A stretch of 64,000 nucleotides of DNA from the NCBI GenBank assembly GCA_022701365.1, contig JAKUHH010000068.1:559189-623188 (forward strand), written 5' to 3'. Under the pieces are notes generated by a model that did no database searches, had not been told where the DNA came from, and saw nothing but the letters and a program-made list of their open reading frames with translations. Both the position numbers and the translations under genes were made by a program. Positions 34,001 to 43,854 of the stretch are shown piece after piece (the stretch's first letter is position 1; the number at the start of each line of letters is the position of its first letter). The stretch is from Mycocentrospora acerina (lineage: Eukaryota > Ascomycota > Dothideomycetes > Pleosporales).

Positions 34001-36715
34001 TTCTTGCGCCTTCCGCTGCAAGAGTCTGTCGAGTCGCCATTTCTGGCTTATGGCAGCAGGCCGGCGCAAATACAATTCGGGGCTTAGCCACCAGTCGTGA
34101 ATGTAGATTACGTCTCGCGCCATGCTGATGGCACGTGAGACATTCCACATGTAGTCTCGCCCGTCGACAAGCCACTGCGCATAAACCTTCTTGCGAACAG
34201 GGGCAAAACTGTCGAAGCGCTGGCGCTGAGACCACAGCGTACTCTTGGACATGAAGTTGATTGACGATTCAAATTGCATTAGCATCTTCTCGTTTCTTGC
34301 CAGCAACTTCATCTTTCTTTCAGCGTTGAGGAGTTTCAGTTGGTGATGGCCCGTCACCGAACCCTTGGCTTCGCTTGCAATGTCCCTAGCCCGCTTGTCT
34401 CGAAGGTTGCCGAATTTGGACTCGATGTTGAAATCCGCATCGACGAGAAACACGTCGTATACATTCATCTCCTCGGGCGAATCGACGCAAACAATATAGC
34501 TGTGTCGTACAAGGAACCACTTTGGCGAGTGCCGGTGTTGCATGGCTGATGGAGTCCACCTTTTCCTCGCATCCACACCCTTTGAAGACTTGATCATCAT
34601 GGGCCCTTCCTTGCCATGGTAGCCGCCCTCGGCAGCCAGTCGTACTCCTAGTGCAGAAAGCTCGAGGAACTTGCATAGCCGGTTGCTGTCCGGGCGGAAG
34701 ATTAAATAGGCGATGAGTTTTTTCAGGTAATTTTCCATCTTTTTACGTTGGCGGTCGTGGTGGTTCTGTTTGGCTTGCAGGGGCTGGCCAATCGCTCCGG
34801 CAAAACTGCCCTGCCTCGCTGCCAACTGGCCAATGACGCTAGTGCCATGGTCTTGGTTCCCTATGCTTGCCTTGCGGCCACCGAGAAGGAACGAGGATTT
34901 GTTGCGCTTGGCCCGGCCCGGCCGCTCAGCAGCGCTTGCGTCGCCGTCGGGCCCACTGCCATGTCCGCCTGCAGCGTCGTCATCTTCATCATCATCCTCA
35001 TCGTCCAATATACCGTAACCTCGAAGACCTCGGAGGTATGGCAACGCGCTCCTGGGGAAACGAGGAAGTTTGCTCCTCGAATCCTCTCTCTCGTCTTCCT
35101 CATCGGCGCCCTCCTTGCCCTTTTCTTTAATCTGCTTGGGCCGGACAGGAGTGCTGCGCCGGAAGAGGTCTTGCTTTTCCTGAAGCTTGTACTTTGCGTG
35201 CAGATTGGCAAAATCGACGACAGTCCTGTGGACCACCCACTTCATCCGCGTCAGACCACTTCCGTATTCCAATTCGACGCGCAAGGGTGTGTGTCGATCG
35301 CCTTCTTGGTACTTTCCTTGGTCAGTCTCGGTGATTGTGACTTTGAGCTGCTCCAAGAGGACGGGGATACGCTTGTGTCCGCCTTCATCGCGTTGAAACA
35401 TGCTCGCAAGGAAAAGAGCAGCCGGCGCACCGGCAAGGAGCTCGGCCATGAGTTCTGCGGATTTTGCGTGGTCGACTTGTCGTTCTGCTTTTGCGCGGTT
35501 CCCCAGTAGCTTCAGGCCATTTTTGATCGACTTCCATTTTTGAGCACTCAGACTCGACGTCCGCTCACTACGCATGCGCCATGGCGAAGGCTGAGTGCCG
35601 TCAGTGCCACGGCGCAAGTGGCCTGGTCGATCCTCGGCGTCAGGGTCATGTCGCCGTAGCCCACCGTAAGACAGGCCTCGGGCACTGTGGAGTCCACGCG
35701 CCCAGGCGCTCTCTTTGGCGATGCGGGAGCGGCCCTCGTCTTCCGAGTAGCCTTGGCGCTCATTCTCGGGGATGTCACTCATGGTGCCACGGCGGAAGAA
35801 GTTAGGACGACTGACGCTCGTGGACGTGGGCGTGAGGTTGGGCGAGTCACGCGAGAAGGAGTTGGTGGCCGACTGCTTGGGGGTTGTTGGGGCCGTCTGG
35901 ATGCCTTCCTCTTCGCCCTCGAACCAGCGCCTGCTGCTCCTTTTTCTGCGCCTCGAGGGACGTTTGGCTCCTTCTCCTGCGCTCGACTCTGCGTCTGCGT
36001 CTGCCTCGCTCTCATGGCCGCCGGCGGCGAGACCATATGCGGGCTCTTCGCGCTCCATGGCAGGGGAGAGGGGTCCGTGTGGTGAGTCGCCTTGTGCAGA
36101 ACCACCAAAGCCGCTGTGGCTCCTGCTGTGGCTCTGTGCTGGGGAGGCAAGGGCGCGCAGTTTTCCCATGAGGGAGACAGCCTGGCGGTCCTGCTCTTTA
36201 CCCTTGCCCTTGGCCTCATCCGTTTCCCAAGACTGCTGGCGCGAGGTTGCCGCGGGAGGGTCTGATGTGTACGTGGCGGACCGAGCAAACTGGACGCTCT
36301 TGCGCTCTCGGGGGGCATCGAGGTCGGCGGCGGCGGGATCTATGGGAAGGGGCGCAAATGGCGGGTAGTACGAGGAGGAGCCATTGGGCATGTGCGAGGT
36401 TGCGCTTGGGCTTCTGTTGGCATAGTCGACGGCATCGACGTTGTCGAGGGCGGGCTTGTCGCTCGGAGATTTGATGTGGAAGGGGAACTCGGCAGCCTCG
36501 TGGAAGGCCAGCGGTGAGCCGGTGGGGGCAGAGCGCATGATCTTGGGTGCGCCATTCGAGGGGGAGGGGAGGTGGAGGGCCTCGGTCTCGTTGGAAGGAG
36601 GAGGAGGGGGAGCATGTCCCAGGCGCAGCGAGGAGAGCAGACTGCGCGTGGGCGGCTTGGCTGGTGCGGCGGCCTGGGAGGTGGGCGAGATGCCAGAGTC
36701 GGGAGTGTCGGCCAT
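31024..36715 (-). CDS. PLD1: Phospholipase D1 (PX-PH type, SPO14-like)
   Basis: Hydrolyses phosphatidylcholine to phosphatidic acid and choline at cell membranes. The main exon is complement 36715-31092, starting at MADTPDSGISP; an upstream in-frame GTG is not used. Domains are a disordered Ser/Pro-rich N-terminus (1-430), a PX region (about 437-640) with an acidic insert (DDEDDDEDDD), a PH region (about 670-800), and two catalytic motifs: HHEKICVIDH (about 950) and HAKIMVVDD followed by GSANINERS (about 1260). The C-terminal third is low-complexity apart from its conserved end (YDWLETEERGGGWLYNVDQ). The stop codon TAG at 31091-31093 overlaps a perfect GTAAGT donor. A 61-bp intron (31091-31031) with a CTAAC branch and CACAG acceptor would give ...EIYN (1876 residues) rather than ...EI (1874). 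I favour the spliced end. Confidence 0.93.
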
Positions 36716-37646
36716 GGCAGCGATGGGGGGACTGTGGCTGTTGAGAGAGGCGGGCTGTGGCTGTTGAGAGGGGTGCACTGTGGCCGTCGAGAAGGGTGAA
36801 TGTCGGTCCCCTGGGGATTATACAGCCATGGTTGTGCTGACAATGTGCTGCGGCAAACGAATGGCGGTAGGTAGAAATGGGAGACGAGGGGACTTGGGCA
36901 GAGCAGCGGCGTGCCGAGCGTGTGTGTACGTGTCTATGTATGTGTGTGTGTGTGGGAATCTTTTAGCTATGCAACGTTCTGCGGTGAGGCCATGCAGCAA
37001 TCTCCCTGCCCTCGCCAACACGTCGCGCGCTAGTGGGAACCCTGACTGGGACGGGCTCTGCACTGATGATGCACACATGCACGCATCCTGTGTGTACATG
37101 GGCACGCTCACGTGCGTGTGTGTTTGCATGCGCACTTGTATACACACATGTACACACATGTGCACACAGGCATGCGCGCACACTTGGGTGCATGGCCATT
37201 GCCGTCATCAGCATCGACTCGACGTCAGCTTTCGACGGCCAGCACGGCCAGCACGAGCCATGGGTGTCGACTGTGGCTGGGACTCTGGCTGTGATTATGA
37301 TCTATAGATGACAGACGACAGACGACAGACAATAGATGACAGACCATGGGCGTGGACAGTCAACCGCAGCCGGTCCTGGTCTCTGGCGTCGCGTCTTGAA
37401 GCGCGTGTCGCCAAATTCCAAGCTCGGAGCTACCCCCCTGGCGCCCCACCCGTTGCCTCGGTCCGGGGTGCCCCTCTCCGTCGACATGCCCACCAATCTG
37501 ATAGCTCAAATAGGTGCTCGAGGTACCGTGTACATACAAGTACTAGGTACAAATAGGTACTAGAGCTACTGGGTACACAAGTCCACATGTATACATAGCA
37601 CAAGCCTGCACATCATGTCCACGCATCCCACACGTCCCCCATCGCA
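36716..37646. promoter_or_regulatory. PLD1/hydrolase divergent promoter region
   Basis: 931 bp between divergent starts. It holds a long stretch of alternating purine-pyrimidine CA/TG sequence (about 37068-37185), a GATGACAGAC-type tandem (37306-37345) and several AGGTAC/GGTACT repeats (37510-37575). No single binding site is assigned. Confidence 0.5.
37306..37345. repeat. Short tandem repeat (ACAGACG/ATAGATG)
   Basis: Four to five copies of a 7-12 bp unit (GACAGACGACAGAC type) lie in the divergent promoter. Confidence 0.6.
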
Positions 37647-38702
37647 ATGGCCGCCACCACAAACCCCCTCCACGGCACCCACTCGCCCTCGTCCCCCGCC
37701 GTCTCGGCCCACACGCACACCATCGCCGGCATCCTCGTCACCATCCATGGCCTCGACGAACTCCCGCCCGCCACCACCCATGTCGCCTGCCTCTGGCTGC
37801 TGCACCCGCGCCTGCAGAAGCGGGAAACCATGGCGCCCATAGCCGGCCAGGTCATCTCCGCCTGGAACTCGCACACCCACACCCACACCCACGCGCCCGC
37901 CCGCAAAGGCCTCATCGCCATTGCCTTTGACCAGCGCAACCACGGCTCCCGCGAGGTCGACGCCCTGCACAACCAGGCCTGGCGCGAGGGCAACCCGCGC
38001 CACGCCCAAGACATGTTCTCCTGCTACCACGGCACTGCAACAGACACGTCCCATCTCATCGACTACGTCGAGTCGTACATCTTCACCTCGCCCTCCAGTC
38101 CCACAATTACCCAACACCTCGCCCTGGGCATTTCGCTGGGCGGCCATGCAACATGGCATTGTCTGTTGTCCGAGCCCCGCATAACAGCAGGCGTGGTTGG
38201 CATAGGCTGTCCCGACTACACGCGTCTCATGACGGACCGCGCTAGGTTATCCAAGCGCAAGACATATACGTCCACCACTCCACCAGGTGCCGCCTTTCTC
38301 GGATCCCCCGACTTCCCACAAGCACTGCAAGACGCCATTGCCCAGTACGATCCTGCTGGACTTCTCCTACCCAACCACTTCAACCCCGTTACTGAAGATG
38401 CGCCCGTCGACAAGGCCTCGCTCGATCGCTTCAAGACTCTCGCACGCGAGCGTCTACACGGCAAGCAGATTCTGAATCTGAGCGGAAAGATAGACAAGCT
38501 AGTGCCCTATGCTGCAGGCGAACCCTTTGTAAAGGTATTCAAGCAAGTCTTGAACGAAGACCCCAGTCTCGACATTACTTTCGAGGACGTCCTGTTTGAC
38601 GGCGTGGGCCACGCCTTTCCAAAGGCCATGGCAGACAAGGCAACAGAGTGGATATGCGGGATATTGGCAAAAGATGAGGGATTGGTATCGAGCAAAATTT
38701 AG
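37647..38702 (+). CDS. Alpha/beta hydrolase, single exon
   Basis: 351 residues from the ATG at 37647. The fold is shown by FDQRNHGSREV (a strand-loop seen in esterase-like hydrolases), the nucleophile elbow GISLGGHA with Ser163, a likely acid Asp283 in LSGKIDKLVPY, and His322 in GVGHAFP. There is no signal peptide or membrane helix, so a cytosolic enzyme is inferred. A His/Thr repeat (HTHTHTHAPAR, about 75-85) sits between the first strands. The substrate is unknown; small esterase, lipase or peptidase activities are all possible. It is transcribed away from PLD1 and ends about 200 bp from the convergent hypothetical gene. Confidence 0.85.
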   Translation: MAATTNPLHGTHSPSSPAVSAHTHTIAGILVTIHGLDELPPATTHVACLWLLHPRLQKRETMAPIAGQVISAWNSHTHTHTHAPARKGLIAIAFDQRNHGSREVDALHNQAWREGNPRHAQDMFSCYHGTATDTSHLIDYVESYIFTSPSSPTITQHLALGISLGGHATWHCLLSEPRITAGVVGIGCPDYTRLMTDRARLSKRKTYTSTTPPGAAFLGSPDFPQALQDAIAQYDPAGLLLPNHFNPVTEDAPVDKASLDRFKTLARERLHGKQILNLSGKIDKLVPYAAGEPFVKVFKQVLNEDPSLDITFEDVLFDGVGHAFPKAMADKATEWICGILAKDEGLVSSKI

Positions 38703-38904
38703 TCTTTTTTTTTTTTTACATTGTACAAATCTTGTCAGAAGTACCAAACTCATGGCTTTGATCCATGTTATACCAGGATATCATGCCTTTTATCTAACTT
38801 TTTTTCACTCCCAACTCCACCCACTTTCATCATCACGTACACACGCCATACCCGGAAGAGAAAGTTGCACATATACGGTCCCTTGCCTAATTTCACCTCT
38901 TCCT

Positions 38905-41565
38905 CTACCCCGCCCTCCTCCCCTTCCTCCCCTTCCTCCCCTTCATCTTCTCACTAGCCGCCGCCGCTACACTCCTCGTCTGCCTCGGTCCCACACTCAC
39001 CCCCTCCCCTTTCTTCACTCCACCCACAGACACCCTCATTCCACCCTTTGCAGTCGTACCAGTAATCTCCTCGTCCTCCTCATCCTCACCCTCCTCCTTC
39101 TTCTTCTTCTTTTGCGTCTTCTTCCTCACTGCCAAAGGCTTGAACCCGTATTTATTCGCTTTCGGGGGGTGGGGGGTAATTTCCTCCTTGTCCTTACCAT
39201 TGCCCTTTCCGCTGTCCTTGTTGGTATGTGTGCTGAGGGGTGAAGATGCACGCGTATGGTGGACCTTGACTTGTTTTACTTTTACCTTCTTTGCGAGCGG
39301 TTTCTTCGCTGTGATTGTGGTGGATGGTTGTGGTAGTGGTAGGGTGAGTGATTTGGTCGGGGAAATAACTGTCAAGGAGGTGGTTGCGTGCAACGCCGAA
39401 TTGCTCGCTTGCCTTGTAGAAACGACCACTACATCGTTGGCGTGTTCTCGCACGCGTCTTTGCTCTTCCTGTTTTGCAGACTCTTCGCCATGCGAGCCAA
39501 CCGCCCTGCGAGAAATCAATGGCGCGTGATTGCATGCCGATTTGCTTTCTTTCCCCAAGTCGGCAGCTGACTCGGCGCCGGATTCTTTCGCAGTAAATAC
39601 GCCCACCATGTCGGTGTAGTGACCTACCTTTTGCTTCTTCCTAGCCGGTGCATTTCCCCCGCCATCTGCATCGTTATCCCAGTGCCCTGCTGGCCGCTTG
39701 CAGGGAACTACAAACGCGGTATCCAACGTGTTGGCTTCGTCTGTGGAAAGAGAAGTCGCAGCCAGAGAAGCCATGGACATCTGTAGCGCGAGTAAACTCT
39801 CTGCAGCCGCACATGTGTTGGGAGATCGTGGTGTTGATAAACTCCCCTTCTCCGCCGCACAAGCAGTCGTCCCACACCCTGAATTTATGCTTAAAGTGTC
39901 GCAGAACTTGGAAGGAGATGGAGTTGATTTGGCATTTTCTGTTAGATGGCTTTTTAGCAGAGCGGCTGGAGGGAGTGGTGAGGGTTCATTGAGCGAAGTC
40001 GTGGAAATATATTCTTCTTCTTCAGACTCATCGTGGTTCGGTGAGGGGGGGTTGAACACTGATCTTAAAGTACCTGCTGCTGCAGCGTGTTGTAGCTGCT
40101 CCTGCCATGGCTGTTGCTCCACCCCGTCAACGACGTTTGGACCGATTTGCTGGCCACTAGACGATGCTGGATCAGAGTGAAGGGAGTTGGTTAGATTATG
40201 AGGTTCGGCCGCTACGATGACTCGCGAGCTTTGTGCTGGATCGAGAAATTTTGAAACAGCCATCTGTTCGCTACTTTTCTGTGTGTGGTTGGGCTTATCA
40301 TTGACATTATGATCGTCATCATCATCAGTGATGGGGTTGATGACCATGTCGAGACCTTCAGACACGGTGGTTTCGGCGAGTTGCACAGCTGTTTCCGCGT
40401 CTGTGACTTGCGATGCTGTTGATAGAGGAGAGGTAGTGGTAACTAATTGAACGTCTGTGGACACCATGATAGGATGCTTTGAAGTTAGGACAGGCTTGTA
40501 GACATCAGCCTCTAGCGCATAGACTGGACCATTCTCTGTTATGATAGTTTCCATGCTCTGATCAATCTCAATGATATCCTGTCGCTCGTCTGACTCCTGG
40601 TCCCTCAAAGGCTCGTTTTCGATTGTGATAAAGCCAACTCTGAACGATGGTGAGGTGGATCTCGACTCAGGTGTCATGTGGTCGGCGTTGACATCAATGC
40701 ATTCGAAGCCATCACTCTCATTGTCTGTCTCGTCTGGGCTGTTTTTATCACCAATATCCACTTCATTACAAGCCAACTTCGGTCCTGGTGAACCTGAATC
40801 AGCAACCGCTAACAATTCCTCCTTGCCAGTTGCTGTGAGATTGAGATCGAGATCGAGATCGAGATTGTTGCTACCAGTGACATCCATAGTATGATCAATG
40901 AGTAGGTTAATCATAGTGATCGAAGGCTTTACTTGTGGCGATGGCGTAAAGCCCGCGAATGGTATAGTGAAGCAGTGATCTCCCCTATCGTGCATCTCGG
41001 TATCCGTGTCTTCTTGCGTGACTAGAAGCGGTGATTCTAGTACTCCCGAAGATGAGAGTGCAAACTCTGTCAACGATCCATTTGAATTGATCTCTGGCAC
41101 AACACCTTGGATCGAATTTTCCAAAGCTTCCATGTTGCTGCAAAATCCTAACGTGTGCTGTCGTGTTATATCTCGTTCTTCAATCCTCTGTGTCGTGCCA
41201 CTCAAATTCCGCTGTTGCTGCTCTGCCCCCAACCAGTCAAATTCTTCAATCTCTTGCAGCCCTTCGTTCCATGAAAATTCCCGTTCTACATCATAGATGT
41301 AGAACTCTGGAGGATAATCACCGCCAACGAGATGTCCGTTGGAGTGAACAAATAGAGGTTGATAGCTGTAGCCGAGCTCATTGAGATCCCAATCGATCAC
41401 AGTATTTGGCATCTTTGTGATGTCGCTAAAGAGAGTGACGCGCTCTTGATCAGAAAGGTCTTTAACCGCGTGTACTAAGTGGAGAGCAAAATGATTGCCT
41501 ATCAACGGTGACTTGACTTGGTAGGAGGTTGAGTCGTCTCTGTAAAGAGTGAGTCTACTACTCAT
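38905..41565 (-). CDS. Hypothetical nuclear-type protein, 886 residues
   Basis: A single-exon frame from the ATG at 41565. The first 110 residues have normal composition (SPLIGNHFALHLVHAVKDLS, NTVIDWDLNELGYSYQPLFV) and may be a small domain. The rest is acidic and Ser/Thr-rich, with DLDLDLNL near 40837-40869. Basic clusters (ARKKQKVG; KTQKKKKKEE) and a C-terminal KMKGRKGRKGRRAG resemble nuclear localisation or nucleic-acid-binding tails. Short blocks such as AAESLLALQMSMA and RPAGHWDNDADGG look conserved-like. I do not recognise a family. A chromatin or transcription role is only a guess from composition. Confidence 0.7.
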   Translation of the reverse strand: MSSRLTLYRDDSTSYQVKSPLIGNHFALHLVHAVKDLSDQERVTLFSDITKMPNTVIDWDLNELGYSYQPLFVHSNGHLVGGDYPPEFYIYDVEREFSWNEGLQEIEEFDWLGAEQQQRNLSGTTQRIEERDITRQHTLGFCSNMEALENSIQGVVPEINSNGSLTEFALSSSGVLESPLLVTQEDTDTEMHDRGDHCFTIPFAGFTPSPQVKPSITMINLLIDHTMDVTGSNNLDLDLDLNLTATGKEELLAVADSGSPGPKLACNEVDIGDKNSPDETDNESDGFECIDVNADHMTPESRSTSPSFRVGFITIENEPLRDQESDERQDIIEIDQSMETIITENGPVYALEADVYKPVLTSKHPIMVSTDVQLVTTTSPLSTASQVTDAETAVQLAETTVSEGLDMVINPITDDDDDHNVNDKPNHTQKSSEQMAVSKFLDPAQSSRVIVAAEPHNLTNSLHSDPASSSGQQIGPNVVDGVEQQPWQEQLQHAAAAGTLRSVFNPPSPNHDESEEEEYISTTSLNEPSPLPPAALLKSHLTENAKSTPSPSKFCDTLSINSGCGTTACAAEKGSLSTPRSPNTCAAAESLLALQMSMASLAATSLSTDEANTLDTAFVVPCKRPAGHWDNDADGGGNAPARKKQKVGHYTDMVGVFTAKESGAESAADLGKESKSACNHAPLISRRAVGSHGEESAKQEEQRRVREHANDVVVVSTRQASNSALHATTSLTVISPTKSLTLPLPQPSTTITAKKPLAKKVKVKQVKVHHTRASSPLSTHTNKDSGKGNGKDKEEITPHPPKANKYGFKPLAVRKKTQKKKKKEEGEDEEDEEITGTTAKGGMRVSVGGVKKGEGVSVGPRQTRSVAAAASEKMKGRKGRKGRRAG

Positions 41566-43209
41566 CACGTAGCTTTACTCATGACGAAATTGAAAGGTAT
41601 GGTCATGAGGGAAAGGCGCAAACAGTGATGTGGGGACACGGTGATATTATCTCAGATTGTCTGCTGGCCAAACGAGTCTGTAATTGGCGAAGTGAAAGAG
41701 AGAAAAAGTGAGTGAAGGTTAGTGTAAATTCGCAGCCATCTCGACTGCGGCACCCCCCATGTCGTACTTTCTTTCTCCTCCAGAGTGACGTTTAAGAATC
41801 AATTACTGATGATGCATGTTGCCTTGCGAAATGTTACATTTTACAAGGGAAGATATAAGCTGCTGCACATCAAGCCAGAAACCCAGAGTAACTGGTAATG
41901 TCAAACTATATGTATCGTGCCTATAGAAAAAAATCTCGGCCAAGACCCATAACGTAGATTATGACCGCTAGACGGACATTAAAAATGTGCACGTGATGGC
42001 GTAATGAACATATGCGCAGTCGCAAGGCTTCGGACCAATAAATAGAATTGAACAACATAGCTCCCATGCATAAGCTAATGAGCCATTCAAATTTTAGATG
42101 AGAAAGAGTAGATTGATAGCAAGACATTGGTCAAAGTCGCTGTAGGCGTCAAGAAAGATTGCACACCGCACCGCTTATCAACTTGATCATATTGTTCGCT
42201 TTGCCAAGTCCAACAATATTTCAATTCTTCAAAGAGAGATTGGTAGTAACATTTATCAGTAATCTCAGTTTAAAGAGAATTCGTTGACCGGTGATGTCAT
42301 TGGAGTGACTTTAAGATAAATACAGCCACTCCTAAAGCGATATTATTGTCCATTCAATATTTGCAAAAGAAAAGAATCTCCAAAACCATCTGTAATCTGC
42401 TATATTGGTATTGCATTGCTGATGGAATTGCCTGTGTCGACTGGCAAGGCGAGGATTCTGTTTGGGTCAGAAAAAATAAACCGTATATGCGTTGTTCAAC
42501 CTACTTTTTGCCCGCATCTGTGGCACAGCAGCAACAAAGCAAACTAGCAGGCCAGCATACGATCTGTCCGAGTCAATGGGTGGTACGTGTGGACAGGAAG
42601 GCTGAACATACCGCCATCCCTACTGTGACGATAAACCCGAGTGTGGGGCCAATGACTTTGCAGTGGCAGGGATTTTGATCAGTCCCGCACTGAAAACAGA
42701 CCACAGGTATAGGGATACAATCACACATTTTTGGTGATGTGAGGAGCGTGGGAGATACGCGTCAAAATGTTGCGGACTGAGGTTTTGGTTGATAACGAAT
42801 ACCTTCTTACGTCATGCCGATCTGCCCGTGAGAAACGCGTAAGCGTGACAGTGCGCGTGCACGCGTTTGCGATGGACCCACACTTGTATAATGCTACTGT
42901 GACTGGCTTCAGATGTGTATTTTTTCTCATGGTCCAGTCATTGCAGCAGGAAAATCTCTTTATCTGTTGTTAAATACACATAATGTAGAGTAAGACCCTC
43001 TCGAAAGGAATACCTGGCCCAGAAGCTATGTAAGGATCATCATGAATCTGCCAACGTGCTCCAAGGTGTCACTGAATGTTCGGATGTATTTCGAAAAGTG
43101 GGTTTGCGCAAACACGAAAGGGCTGCTGTTTCGCCTCAATAGTAGAAGAAGCGGTTTTCACTTCTAGGGGAAACCACAATCCACGTTGCAACTTTTGAAG
43201 AATGCTCTG
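41566..43209. other. Gene-poor tract, 1.6 kb
   Basis: Upstream region of the 886-residue gene and 3' side of the small secreted-family gene. There are only short frames and no repeat or RNA gene. Confidence 0.45.
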
Positions 43210-43854
43210 TCATGTCTTCATCTTTTGTCGTATCAATTCCACCTCAACTGTCTTCTGATTTTCGCCTACATTTCCTTTCAACCCGCCGTCATTTCGATCA
43301 TAACACAACCTCCACAGTCCGGGTTCCTCAGTCTCTACGGCAACAAACCTCTCCCATTTTTCAAACAAGAATCGAATGTCGCTGTTAGAATCTGTCCGAG
43401 CATCCCAAGGTCCGGTCAAGCCTTTCTCTGCCTCTGCGTGAAGTCCGCGACAGGTTTGGAAGTTGCTAGAATTTGTGGCAAAACATATCCAGTTAAGTTG
43501 AGGAGGTTCAATCGAGATCGTAGATACTAGTCCTTCAAATTTTGAGTTGGGAGACGGTATGAAATAGCTAGAGAAAGGATGCAACGTTTTTTTTAATCAT
43601 ACGAAGAGAGATGAACATATAATTTGCTGTCGCGAAGAACAATCTGACTGTTCTCAAAGAGCATCTTACGGTCTTATGGTGTTCTTAAATTTGAATAGCA
43701 TCTCATGTAACACTTCTCTGTTTTCCAATCTAACGTATTGTCTGCCTCGCTTTTCGTACTGTCGGCTTGGCTCTGGAGCATCATTACAGCTATTGCCGTC
43801 ATTGGAATTATGCCTGCCAGGGCAATCAGACCAAAAAACCTTCTTCAAAAACAT
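43210..43854 (-). CDS. Small secreted-family protein, two exons, start region damaged
   Basis: Exons complement 43854-43670 and 43567-43210 give 180 residues. The body (FEGLVSTISIEPPQLNW, GLHAEAEKGLTGPWDA, FEKWERFVAVETEEPGLW, CYDRNDGGLKGNVG, VEVELIRQKMK) resembles a family of secreted fungal proteins of unknown function whose members carry a signal peptide; this comparison is from memory. Here the reading frame after MFLKKVF gives a hydrophilic, Cys/Asn-rich N-terminus. Past a T6 run (43833-43838 on the plus strand) the next frame encodes a clear signal-like hydrophobic stretch (FGLIALAGIIPMTAIAVMM). This suggests frameshifts have replaced the signal peptide, so the gene may be decaying or the model may miss an intron. 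Confidence 0.55.

Noticed and set aside
34748..35509. 253-codon plus-strand frame opposite PLD1
   Set aside because: Antisense to the PX region of PLD1, with no independent coding signs.
43186..43530. 114-codon plus-strand frame
   Set aside because: It is the mirror of the second exon of the minus-strand secreted-family gene, whose sequence is far more protein-like.
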